Below are positions 47,231 through 57,203 of a stretch of 64,000 bases of DNA, piece after piece. The position numbers were made by a program, and so were the translations under genes. Each line of letters opens with the position of its first letter. Position 1 is the first letter of the stretch. The notes under the pieces are model-generated. The model was given only the letters and a program-made list of their open reading frames with translations. It did not search any database and had not been told where the DNA came from. This DNA comes from Plectosphaerella cucumerina (Eukaryota; Ascomycota; Sordariomycetes; Glomerellales; Plectosphaerellaceae), in contig JAGPXD010000004.1 in assembly GCA_020746995.1 (NCBI GenBank), forward strand, positions 4,278,001 to 4,342,000. The letters are read 5' to 3'.

Positions 47231-47920
47231 CTAGAAAGGCTTCGGCAGCCCGGTAGCTTGTGGCCCCTCGCCCATAGAGCCGGCAAGATAGCAAGCGCAG
47301 GCCGAGCTGACAGCCTGGCACGGCTGGTTCTGAGGGCACTCGTTGCTGATGATGGCAGGGGCGCCGAGATCCGCCATGTTGCCTGCTGTGCAGCTGCTGT
47401 CGAGAAGGTCGGAACAGAAGCGGCTGTATGTGTCGCGAAGGCGGGGCACGACCTTCAGGAAGCCGCGGTAGCAGCGATCAACCTCACAGGAGAGCTCTGG
47501 CTTGAGTGTAGGTGCAGGCGCAGAGGGCGGAGCCGGCGGAGTGGTGGCGGCCTTTGTCGACGATGGCTTGGGAGGCGGCGTCTTGATCGGGGCCGGGTGG
47601 CGGTAGAAGGTAGGCTCTGCTTCGGCCTGCTCTGGGCCGGGGCCGGAGCCGTCCTTGACGCAGTACCAGAAATGAGGCTGGATGCCGCCGCGCTCGCAGC
47701 CGCCGGCGGAGGGGACTTGGGGGTTGATGCGGACGAATTCTTCGATGGTGAGGCCGTGCTCAATGGCCATGGACCAGCAGGAGACTCCTGGGGAGGCGAG
47801 AAAGTACTTGTCGCAGCTGGTGCGGGCGCCGGGGAGCATGGGATAGGGAGGATTGGCGACGGGCGCGGGGAGGGCGAGAGCGATGCCGAGAAGGGCGGCG
47901 AGGATGGCGATGGACTTCAT
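47231..47920 (-). CDS. Secreted LysM-like protein with C-terminal Cys-rich region
   Basis: Single exon, 229 residues from MKSIAILAALLGIALALPAPVA, a clear signal peptide; an in-frame extension upstream lacks an ATG and is not used. Residues about 35-95 match a LysM-like repeat of the fungal type: SCDKYFLASPGVSCWSMAIEHGLTIEEFVRINPQV, ending in the aromatic-Cys block FWYCVKDG. A Pro/Thr/Lys-rich linker (IKTPPPKPSSTKAATTPPAPP) follows, suited to O-glycosylation. The C-terminal 70 residues have eight Cys (SCEVDRCYRG ... CSDLLDSSC ... ECPQNQPCQAVSSACACYL). Fungal LysM proteins can bind chitin or its fragments, some shielding the fungus from plant recognition; whether this one does is untested. The combination with this particular Cys-rich tail is unfamiliar to me. 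Confidence 0.82.
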   Translation of the reverse strand: MKSIAILAALLGIALALPAPVANPPYPMLPGARTSCDKYFLASPGVSCWSMAIEHGLTIEEFVRINPQVPSAGGCERGGIQPHFWYCVKDGSGPGPEQAEAEPTFYRHPAPIKTPPPKPSSTKAATTPPAPPSAPAPTLKPELSCEVDRCYRGFLKVVPRLRDTYSRFCSDLLDSSCTAGNMADLGAPAIISNECPQNQPCQAVSSACACYLAGSMGEGPQATGLPKPF

Positions 47921-49357
47921 GTTGTTGAGAGGGGGGGTTGATGCTTGTGAGAAAACGAGGAGACAAAACCGGATGATGGGGTGAGCTTGTGGCTTCAAGA
48001 TTCAGTCTGAGGTGAGTTGTTGTTGTTGTTTTCTACAAGATGGAAATTCAGACCCTGACATGGTCGTCGTCTACATATCGTCTTGAGAGGCTATTGATCT
48101 ATTGATCGGAGGTGCTGTTCAGAGCAAACTCAATACCGCCCAATAGAACACCATCACCTCAATAGCTATTGACGACGAGATTTCGAAACAGCAGGAGACA
48201 AATCCTTCAGATATTTGAAGTTTATCGGGATGCAGATAAAGCATCAGACGTAGGAGGAAATGCGAAAGGACATGTTTGAGTGGCAGAAAGGGGCTGTCTG
48301 GCTGTTTGCCTCTCCTGGGGTGAGGTCAAAGGAGCGAGTCGGGGTCCTGTCTCGGAGCCTTTTCAAGGGAGACAGCGCTGGAGGCAGATGGCCCCGGTTG
48401 GAGTGTCTATGATTAGCACAGGACCCTTGGTAGAAGAAGCAGAGGGATCATCAGGGAGAAGTCAAGTCTGGGGAGATCGGATCCGAGGAATCATGAGCTT
48501 CGGCCGACAGCGAGGTTGAAGTTGAGGTGATTTGGGGCGAGTCGCTCAGATTCAGGGGTCTGTTTCCAGGGCTTCCAGCGCTTTGAGGAAGGACCCACCC
48601 TCAGACCAAGACATTCCAGGGCTGAAGTCGAAAGTCGCACTCAAGCTGCCCTCGGTGAGTCGCGACTGCTCCAGACCGGCATCTGCCAGTTAGACTTTAC
48701 GGTCACGCGACAAGCTCTTTTCCATCCCCCCGCCATGTGATGAATCACCTTGCGCAGAAAACCCCATCTTACTGCCTTCTCTCCCCTGCCACCTCGGCAT
48801 CGGCAACGGGCCCCAGTCCGACCACCCAATCAAACCCCCACCGGCCTCGATCTCGCTGTTGTTCACACGATCGATCGGGGCATTTAATCAGCGAGACGGC
48901 GCCGCCGCGATCACCCGCCCCGTGCCCGGCCCATCCGTACCCTAAAAATGTACGGTAGGGGGAAAGGATGAGACACGACAGAGCACCGGATGACGAGCGG
49001 ATGCGAGGACGTCCGGCACCAGTGTGAGGGCGCGCCATGGTCGCGCGCCCTCCTCCCTCGCTCCGGCGGGGTCGCTGGACGGTTAGGGTTCGAGCTGGAT
49101 GCCAGTCCGTCGCCGCGACAACTCGACACGTGAGAGCGATTGAACTTGAGGGATTGTTTGTGATCTTTTCAATCTCCCTGGAAGCTTGAACTTCATCACC
49201 ACACTTGACGATCGGCGACGCATGCCGCCCGCGCACGACGGCCCGGCACACCACACACCGAATCTTGGCAAGCCCGTCCCCGGTTCACTCCCGACGACCA
49301 TATTTACTCACCTCCGACGGCAACTGAACCAACGACATCGACAACTCGGCCTCACCC
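47921..49357. promoter_or_regulatory. Divergent spacer, LysM-like gene and acyltransferase
   Basis: 1.4 kb between outward-reading genes. The left part (47990-48250) is AT-rich with TTG repeats and a duplicated CTATTGAT (48099-48117); the right part is GC-rich. No coding frame supported. Confidence 0.5.
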
Positions 49358-50275
49358 ATGGCCTCGGGCACAGTCCTCACGCACCTCCGGGGCGCCGCCA
49401 TCCTGGCGCCCTGGCTGGTCTACCTCTTCCTCGCCGACTTCCTCCTCTCCCTCCAGCTCCCCCTCAAGTTCTTCTTCCCCACCCTCGTCTACAACTCATC
49501 CTCGCGCATCGCCGTAGGCGTCTGGTACTGGATCCAAGTCATCTTCGAACGCTTCAACGGCGCCCAAATCACCTTCTCCGGCGACAACCTCCCCCGCGGC
49601 GAGTCGGCCGTCGTCGTCGCCAACCACATTGCCTGGTCAGACTTTTACCTCATCCAGGCCCTCGCCGTAAAGGCCGGCATGCTCAGCCGGTGCCGCTACT
49701 TTGCCAAGATCCAGCTCCGCCTCGTCCCTTTTCTCGGATGGGGCCTCTGGGCCATGGGCATGCCCATGGTCAGCCGCAACTGGGCAAAGGACCGCCATGA
49801 GCTTGACCGCGTCTTCGCCGGCATCGTCCGCCGCCAGTGGCCCACCTGGCTCGTCAGCTTCAGCGAGGCCACCCGCTTCACACCCAAGAAGCACGAGGAG
49901 TCGATCCTCTGGTGCAAGGAGGCCGGCCGACCGCCCATGATGCACCTCCTCTACCCCCGCACCAAGGGCTTCATTACCACCGTCCAGCACCTCCGTCAGG
50001 CTCCCCACGTCAAGGCCGTTTACGATGTTACGATTGCCTATCAAAAGGGCGACCGCTTCCAGGTCGCTCCCTCCATGTGGGACACCCTCAGCGTGCCCGG
50101 CCTGAGCGCCGACAAGGGTTTCCGCTTCCACGTCCACGTGCGTCGCTTTCCTCTCGAGTCGCTGCCGACCGAGGACGAGAAGCTGGCCAAGTGGCTCGAG
50201 ACGCGCTGGGTCGAGAAGGGCGAGTGGCTAGAGGGGAAGCGCCTCGAGTGGGCGGGGGAGACGAGCTCGTCATAG
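49358..50275 (+). CDS. Lysophospholipid acyltransferase, AGPAT/CST26 type
   Basis: Single exon, 305 residues. Family PlsC acyltransferases move an acyl group from acyl-CoA to a lysophospholipid or lysophosphatidic acid. The catalytic NHxxxD motif reads NHIAWSDFYLI at about residue 89, and the substrate-binding block is FSEATRFTPKK in place of the usual EGTR, as in the fungal CST26/PSI1 and AGPAT5/LCLAT1 branch. A first hydrophobic helix (LAPWLVYLFLADFLLSLQLP) anchors it in the membrane, probably ER. No introns. Codon use is strongly C-ending. The start at 49358 (ACCCATGGCC) is well placed. Confidence 0.92.
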   Translation: MASGTVLTHLRGAAILAPWLVYLFLADFLLSLQLPLKFFFPTLVYNSSSRIAVGVWYWIQVIFERFNGAQITFSGDNLPRGESAVVVANHIAWSDFYLIQALAVKAGMLSRCRYFAKIQLRLVPFLGWGLWAMGMPMVSRNWAKDRHELDRVFAGIVRRQWPTWLVSFSEATRFTPKKHEESILWCKEAGRPPMMHLLYPRTKGFITTVQHLRQAPHVKAVYDVTIAYQKGDRFQVAPSMWDTLSVPGLSADKGFRFHVHVRRFPLESLPTEDEKLAKWLETRWVEKGEWLEGKRLEWAGETSSS

Positions 50276-50964
50276 CCGGCCTTGCGCCGTGTTCCAGAGA
50301 CGCAAAGGAATAGCAAACTGCAGCCGCGCAGTGTGTCTGCTTGCCGGTTTGCGGCTTCATATCAATCCATCCTGTCACATGTTACCTCCTCGTCCCACGC
50401 GCCACCGACCCCGTGTCGACCTGTCATGCTGTCTCGTAGGCGGTATCACCGTGGCGCTCTGGGGTCCGTCTGCGAAATGTGCCCCTGGGCCGACGGTCGT
50501 GTCATGTGGGCGTCGCCGCCTGCGATCCAGGCCCGCCGGGAGCACCAGCGAGAGACAAGAGGTCCGTTTTGGTGTTCTCGAAAGAGGCTTTCTTTCGCAA
50601 ATAGACGCAGCGAACAACGCCGAGGAGCCGCAGAGTAGTGGACGCGGCCGAAGGGGCGTTCTTGTACCTGCTCAGCGACTGAAACCTCGAGTGTCGAGTT
50701 GATGCTATTGATACCGAGCACGGGAGTTGTGGAGATTCGACGCGCCTGCCTCGCCTTGCAGTTTGCAAAATTGGGATAAATATTTGGCAACTGCCAACTT
50801 AGCAAACCTCATGCCGAGTGAATTTGTTCCTTCCTTCGTTGGTCCCGGTCTTCCTATGAATTGAACTTGTGGGATTGGACTTTTGCCTTCAACCAAACCC
50901 AGATCAACCACTCACTTCTTCACAAACCACCAACTTATCGACCGCTCACTCCACCATCGCTAAA
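50276..50964. other. Spacer between acyltransferase and cyanovirin-like gene
   Basis: 689 bp on the same strand. Contains a short AT-rich block with a TATTTGG near 50780 and a pyrimidine/ACCA-rich leader. No gene. Confidence 0.5.
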
Positions 50965-51546
50965 ATGGCTATCCTCTCGAAAATGGCCGGCGCCATGAGC
51001 GTCGCCATGGTCATCCTCGCATTCGGCGCCCCCGCTACCGCCGACGACAGCTTCCTCAAGGACTGCGTCTGGGACCGCTGCAGGTTCCGCGAGAACAAGC
51101 TCATGGGCACCTACTGCAACAACAACAATAAGGCGGAGTATGATTACGACTGGGCTCAGTATGTCACCACCGTGAAAAGTACCCGAGTTTCCATCTGACA
51201 CATCGCAGGATTGATCTGGGCCGCTGCCTCGGCAACAATGGCGGCGAGCTCGTCGCCAGTGAGAAGTGAGTTCTTCTTTGGAAGTGTACTGTTCCCAAGA
51301 TGAGTGCTAACGATCCTTTGAAGTGGCGAGTTCTACAAGTCCTGCGACGACTGCGATGTCACCAACAAGCACAAGGACGGCACACAGTACCTCGTCTGCA
51401 ACTGCTGGGGCACGGATGATAAGAAGCACGAGAGCAAGTTCGACCTTGCCGAGGTCCTGTACAACCGCGACGGCAAGATGGGATGCTTCGACCACCTGGG
51501 CGACAAGTTCGACCGTCCTCCCCCTTACTGGAAGGATGGCAACTAG
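50965..51546 (+). CDS. Secreted cyanovirin-N-like (CVNH) protein
   Basis: Exons 50965-51158, 51209-51265 and 51324-51546; 157 residues. A signal peptide (MAILSKMAGAMSVAMVILAFGAPATA) is followed by a sequence with the CVNH plan: FLKDCVWDRC ... YCNNNN, then IDLGRCLGNNGGELVASENGEFYKSC and YLVCNCWGTD, with paired Cys in each half and the repeated LDL-x-N-G block. CVNH domains in fungi bind high-mannose glycans. A charged tail ending in RPPPYWKDGN follows, with a PPPY motif. Exon 2 is only 57 nt. Role unknown; secretion plus lectin fold suggests action at the cell surface or on a host or competitor. Confidence 0.82.
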
Positions 51547-53204
51547 ACTGTTGGAGGACCGGAGGAGCCTTTTGCATGTCGTTCGAGGATACATGAGAGG
51601 CAAGCAGACGGGAAGCAGATTCCTCCCAGCTTAGGAGGGGAGAACAGCAGGACAGAAGGGCGTCTTTGCAGCAGGTAGCTGAAGAAACCACATCAGCACC
51701 ACTCGTGCAACAAGCGTCAACCCCTCGGTGATGTGCGGCGGACAGTCCACCCCTGAATGATCAGCACGGTGCCCTGGCCTGCCTGTCCCTGGTGGCCCGT
51801 CGGGAGTTGGGGTCGCGGTGCATCCTGCAGCCCTCACGATGGAGACGCTAGCAGGGATGAGGCGGGCGGCCACAGCAACGGGGGGCAATCCTGTTTACGT
51901 TTCAGAGGAAACCAGTGGACGGACGATGGGACGAACAAAGAGAGACTGGATGATTGCTGATCTCGTGGTCGGTTGAGGGGCTTGTGATTCGCGCATGTGC
52001 CGGTGCTCGAGTCGATGATGATGGCATTTGAAAAGTCGAGCACAACCGGAGAGTCAGCATTTTGATTTGGGGAAGTGGTAAGTAGATGTACCCCCGACAA
52101 CTTTTCGCGACTTGCACGGGCCCGTTGTCATCCCGTCGTCGGCAGCCGCCCGAAAGTCTTCGTCCTGTCCCGTTCCGTCTCGTCTCGTCTCGGTGCCAGC
52201 ACCCTCGTGCATCACCTTGCTTTTCGTCGCCCACTCACACCCTGCAAAATGACACGAGCTGACCTTCCAGGTTGCCGGGCGTCTTGGCGGCGTGGGAAAA
52301 GCTGGCGTGGCTTCGGGGGCAGGCAGGTGGTACAAAGTGCGAGTGCGAGGCAGGTGCGATGCAAGAGAAGGAGGCATCCACGGGGAGGCCGCCGTGCCGT
52401 CTTGTCCGTCTTGCGGAAATGAAGAAGGCGCAACCCACGCCAGATGGGGGAAAGATACGAAGCCGATGGTATTTTGTCAGTGCCCATACTTCCAGGTTGC
52501 CATAGTGCACCCACAAGGCGCTCCCATCGCGCCGCACATCTCCATCTCCATCCTGGATCTCGCTTTTCTCGGCCCCAGTTGGGCCAGCATCACCGGGATG
52601 ACACGCCTTTGGAGGCCCCCCTTGAGCCCCAAGGCCCCCCCGTGAGCAACGGCCCAGACGCTAAGGCGCCTCAGCAACCGTGGCTGGCGTCACCTTGCAG
52701 CTCAAGCAGCTCGCCGTCATTACCTGCACGGACTCTCAACAGCAGGAGCAGGGGACAAGGGTCGGCCGGGGGCAGGAGCTGTCTGGTACTTTTGGTGGGC
52801 GCTGAGTGGTCGGCCCTCCCCTGACCCCTGTACTTGCCCTCAGCGCGCAACGTTCAAGGCGAGGGAGCTTTCTCTTGTCTGGTCTTGTCTTGTCTTGGGT
52901 GTCGACGCCAAGGGTGCCGCCGTACCTGCCTTGCGCTCGCTCGCAAGAGTCCCGAGGGGGGGAATGCTTGATCCATCCATGATCCGATGTCCTGGCTCTC
53001 CCCTTATTTTATTTTTCTTCTTCACCCTCCTTTTCATCCTCCCACCACCTCACCTCCCAAGCCATTGCTTGCGATTGCGTCCCTCCCCTCGCGACCTCTG
53101 GTTGACAGACAAGACGACCGCATCGCGTCCGACACTCTCCCTCGTCCCCGCGATCCACGTCCACCATTCGGGCTTGGTTGCTGACATCACCACCCGTCCC
53201 AGCC
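51547..53204. other. 1.7-kb spacer before the PhoD-like gene
   Basis: No credible coding frame. The right end (52980-53200) is a pyrimidine-rich leader with TTTTATTTTTCTTC, typical of fungal promoters. Nothing else recognised. Confidence 0.45.
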
Positions 53205-55784
53205 ATGTCGTCCAACGCCGAGAAGCTCGACGATGTCGCCAGGAACCCCTACGCGTCCTCCAACAGATGGCGCCACCAGGAGAGCTCTGCGTACAGGGGC
53301 TACGCCGCCCAGCATGCCCAGCCCCGCGACCCCCAGGAGAAGGGCACCACCAACGACCTCGCCGAGTTCCTTAACCGCGATCGCGTCGAGCCCGAGACCG
53401 CCCCCGATGCCGACCAACGCGCCGCGAACTTCAAGCCCATCATGATCGGAGCCGCCGAGGCTGACCACCAGGTCGAGCCCCGCGCCGACGCACACACCGA
53501 CGGCATCGCCCAGGACGCCCCTTCGGATGGCAAGGACATTGTCTGCGGGCCCCTGCTCAACTACCGCAAGATGAACTCCAATACATGGTTCGGCAGCGCT
53601 CTGCTCGTCATCAAGGGTGGCGGCAAGACCCAGCCGCACCGCCCCTTCATGATGCTGCGGGAGGTCCCCGTCGACGACGGCCGCACCTATGCCGAGCACC
53701 AGACTGCGACAAACGGCCATACCAACGGCGACGCGCCTCTCACCGGCGCTGCCGACCCTGACGAGGGCGCCACCCGCGTTGAAGGCCAATGCCTCTACTC
53801 CGACCCCCGCAACACCTTCTGGGCTTTCGACATTGTCGCCGACATCAGAGAGCACGAGTCCCAATGGGAGTACTGGTTCCCCAACATGCGCTTCACCACC
53901 ACTCCCAAGAAGCCCCAGCGCAACACCTTCTTCGTCCCCTCGATCCACGAGTCGATGCGCATCATGTTCCACTCCTGCAACGGCTTCAGCGTCGGCACCG
54001 ACGAGGACGAATGGTGCGGTCCCGCCCTCTGGAACGACGTCGTGCGCCGCCACGCCCAGATTCCGTTCCACGTCATGGTCGGTGGTGGCGACCAGATTTA
54101 CAACGACGGTATCCGTGTCGACGGCCCGCTGCGCGCCTGGACCAACATCAGCAACCCCAAGAAGAGGCGCCACTACCCCTTCCCCGAGAAGCTGCGCCAG
54201 GCCTGCGACGACTACTACCTCAAGAACTACATCAAGTGGTACTCGACGGGCGCCTTTGCCGAGATGAACGGCCAGATCCCCCAGGTCAACATCTGGGACG
54301 ACCACGACATCATCGACGGCTTCGGCTCCTATGTTGACGAATTCATGCGCTGCGACGTCTTCCGCGGCATTGGCGGCACTGCTCACAAGTACTACATGCT
54401 CTTCCAGCACCACCTGCCGCCCCCGCCATCCACCTACACCACTGGTAAGTCGTCCTGGAGGCGAGTCTAGGGGGAAGTTATTTCATGGACTAATACCGTG
54501 TACGTGTAGATCACGGCGAGTCACTGGAGGGCCCCGGCCAGGGCGAAGACCCCAACCAGCTCATGGACGCTTATGTCGCCCCCTCCAAGACGGACGACTG
54601 CTACATTGTTGGATCGAAGCACGGCGTGAGTCTTGTCCCATTTCCTGAGTGGCGGCCCAGACTAACCCAAATAGCCATATGTCGCCGAACACTCCCACAA
54701 CATCTACTGCAGGCTCGGCGCCCGTGTGGCCATGGCCGGCATCGACGCGAGAACCGAGCGCACGCGCCACCAAGTCAACTACCCCGAGACGTACGACCAG
54801 ATCTTCTCTCGCGTCGACCAGGAGCTGCAGGCGGCGGGCGAGTCGGACCAGCCCATCAAGCACCTGATCCTGCTGCTGGGCATCCCCATCGCCTACCCGC
54901 GCCTGACGTGGCTGGAGAATGTGTTCCGCAGCCCCCTTATGGGCCCGGTCAAGCTCCTCAACCGACGATTCGGATTCGCGGGCGGCCTCTTCAACCAGTT
55001 CGACGGTAGCATCGACCTTCTGGATGACCTTGACGACCACTACACAGCGCGGACGCACAAGAAGGAGCGGGCGGCGCTGGTGGAGCGGCTGCAGGACCTG
55101 GCGGCCAAGCACTCCGTGCGGGTCACGATCCTTGGTGGTGACGTGCACCTGGCAGCGCTGGGTCGTTTCTACTCCAACCCCAAGCTGCACATTGCGGCCG
55201 AGGAGGACCACCGCTACATGGCCAACGTCGTGTCGTCGGCCATCACCAACAAGCCGCCCCCGGCAGCCGTGGCCAACCTACTGGCGCGCCGCAACAAGAT
55301 CCACCACCTCAACCACGACACGGACGAGACGCTGCTTACCTTCTTCGACAAGGATCCGGGCGATTCGAGCAAGACGGCCGGATTCAACAAGGTCACGATG
55401 CCGAGCCGCAACTTTGCCATCCTGACGGAGAACTCGCCCAACAACCCGGCGACCCTCAACGGCGACGCCAACGGTGCCGCAAACGGTCACGTGCCGGAGG
55501 AGGCGCAGGCGCAATCGTTTATTGGCAAGAGTGGGCACGACTACCTGCACAAGGGCGAGGTGGATGCGGGCACGCCACACAAGGCTGCGTCGACGGCCCA
55601 CGGGCGCAACAACGACGGCAGTCTGGACATCTGCATCCGGGTCGAGATTGACCAGCACAACCCCGAGGGAAAGACAGACGCGTACGGGCTGACGGTGCCG
55701 ACGCTGACGTACAAGCAGCCGGCGCCGGGTCCTGCACCGTTCCCTCCTGAGGAGCGCTCTCACCACTCTCGCAGGACGACCTAG
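53205..55784 (+). CDS. PhoD-like metallophosphatase
   Basis: Exons 53205-54444, 54510-54625 and 54675-55784; 821 residues. The start at 53205 has a good context (GCCATGTCG). After a disordered N-terminus (about 100 residues), the conserved core carries metal-ligand motifs: FHSCNGFS, VGGGDQIYNDG, IWDDHDIIDGFGSY, and ILGGDVHLAALGR near the C-terminal end, all typical of PhoD-type phosphatases. The family cleaves phosphodiesters or phosphomonoesters with Fe/Ca or similar metals. No signal peptide or membrane helix, unlike secreted bacterial PhoD, so it is probably intracellular. The tail is low complexity. The exact substrate is unknown. Stop codon is 203 bp from that of the convergent aldo/keto reductase. 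Confidence 0.92.
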
Positions 55785-55987
55785 AGGGCCAGATTCTGGC
55801 CATGATAGGGGAGGTCAGGTGCATCTTTTCAATTAATGTATTTTCTTCATGTTCATTCCAGGCCCACGGCCACCATATGGCGCTGGCCCCCTGACGGGAG
55901 CGCCGCAGAGATACCTAGATACCCTTGGTTGTCTATGGGCCGCCGGGAGAGGCGGCCATAAATACACGCTTTCACTTCAGTTGCCCG

Positions 55988-56897
55988 CTACTCGTTGTCC
56001 GCCGCCTGCACGATGGCACCGGCCGCGCCCTGGTCGAGACCATCAAGGGCAGCCATGTCCTCCTCGTTGAGATGGAAGCCGTAGACATCCGCGTTGGCCT
56101 TGATCCGCTCAGGGGTATCGCTCTTGGGCAGAGGCACCCATCCCTTCTGCAGACTGTAGCGGATAAGGACCTGGTTGGAAGATACGCCATGACGTTCCGC
56201 GATGCCAGCAACAGTAGGATCCCCCGCCTTTTGGTTCCGCACAATAGGACAATAAGCCTGGACGATGATGCCGTTATCCTGGCAGTACTTTACGACCTCG
56301 CGCTGCTGGGCCCAGGGATGGAGCTCGAGCTGGTTGACGTGCGGGGGCCAGACGGAGGCGAACTCGCGCAGGCGCTCGATGTGGCCGATGCCGAAGTTGC
56401 TGACGCCTATGGCGCGGGCGTGGCCGGAGGCGTGGAGGCGTTCGAGGGCGAGCCACATCTCCTTGCGGGCGGCGGGGCCGCGGTTGGGGCTGTGGACGAG
56501 GAAGAGGTCGACGTAGCCCGAGGGGGAGGGGTCGAGTTTTTGGACGCTGGAGAGGCAGGAGGCGTGGGAGGCGTCGATGGAGCCGGCGGGGGAGAGGATC
56601 TTGGTGGTGAGGAAGACGTCGCTGCGGGAGGGGGCTGGAGCAGGGGCGGAGCGGATGGCTTCGCCTACTTCGGCTTCGTTTTCGTAGAATTGGGCTGTGT
56701 CAAAGTGACGGTACTGATGAACGAGGTGAGTGAGGGGATCTTGAGTGCTGAAAGGGGAGACTTGCGCCGGCGGCGAGGGCGGCGTGGCAGGACCGCACGC
56801 AGACGTCGCGGGGGGACTTGTACACGCCGAAACCGAGGCGGGGCATGGCGCCCCCGGGGAGGGGGATTGTTTCTTCGATAGACTTGGGGGAGGCCAT
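55988..56897 (-). CDS. Aldo/keto reductase
   Basis: Exons 56897-56766 and 56713-55988; 285 residues. It reduces an aldehyde or ketone with NADPH. The catalytic tetrad is Asp49, Tyr54, Lys82 and His118 (FDTAQFYENE, TTKIL, LVHSPN), and the C-terminal NADPH-binding segment is LPKSDTPERIKANADVYGF. The single intron must use a GC donor (GCAAGT, 56765): this restores ALAAG/YRHFDTAQFY, the invariant AKR sequence, while the GT two bases on breaks it. The gene diverges from an NRPS-like carboxylate reductase over a 306-bp spacer, so it may reduce the aldehyde that enzyme releases (inference). Confidence 0.93.
56714..56765 (-). other. GC-AG intron in the aldo/keto reductase gene
   Basis: 52 bp; donor GGC/GCAAGT, acceptor TTCATCAG. 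Splicing in phase 0 joins Gly44 to Tyr45 and restores the AGYRHFDTA motif. Confidence 0.8.
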
Positions 56898-57203
56898 TTT
56901 CAGGACGAGGGATTGGTGATGATGGTGATGAGTGAGGGGGTTGTGGTGAGGTGAAGTCGGGAGTGAGCTGACTTTGGTTCGGCATGCAGATGCACGTGGT
57001 GTTGATGACCTCATCACGACTACACTTCTCCGCTTCTGTCTTGCATCTGCTAACCGCTGAATCATTGGGCCATCGCGTCGTACGCGGGTTAGTCGAGGCG
57101 TCATAGGCTCATTGTTTACTTGTGCAGCGTTTGATGACCGTCAATATGTCCTCGGCTGGCCCCGAGAAGTTAGCTGGTCACTCGTAGGAGCACAAGAAAC
57201 AAC
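56898..57203. promoter_or_regulatory. Bidirectional promoter, AKR and NRPS-like genes
   Basis: 306 bp. Contains an ATTGG (inverted CCAAT) near 57064 and the CGG-N6-CCG inverted repeat listed next. The short length makes shared control likely. Confidence 0.6.
57151..57166. promoter_or_regulatory. CGG-N6-CCG inverted repeat, Zn2Cys6-type site
   Basis: CTCGG-CTGGCC-CCGAG, a 5-bp-arm inverted repeat with the CGG-N6-CCG spacing bound by Ppr1/UaY-type Zn2Cys6 regulators. It lies 37 bp before the NRPS-like start codon. A single occurrence; chance cannot be excluded. Confidence 0.35.

Noticed and set aside
47921..47998. N-terminal extension of the LysM-like frame
   Set aside because: The only ATG that gives a signal peptide is at 47920; the extension has no ATG needed for the product and would bury the signal peptide.
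53178..53204. Nine-codon extension of the PhoD-like frame
   Set aside because: It begins at TTG, not ATG; the ATG at 53205 has a good context.
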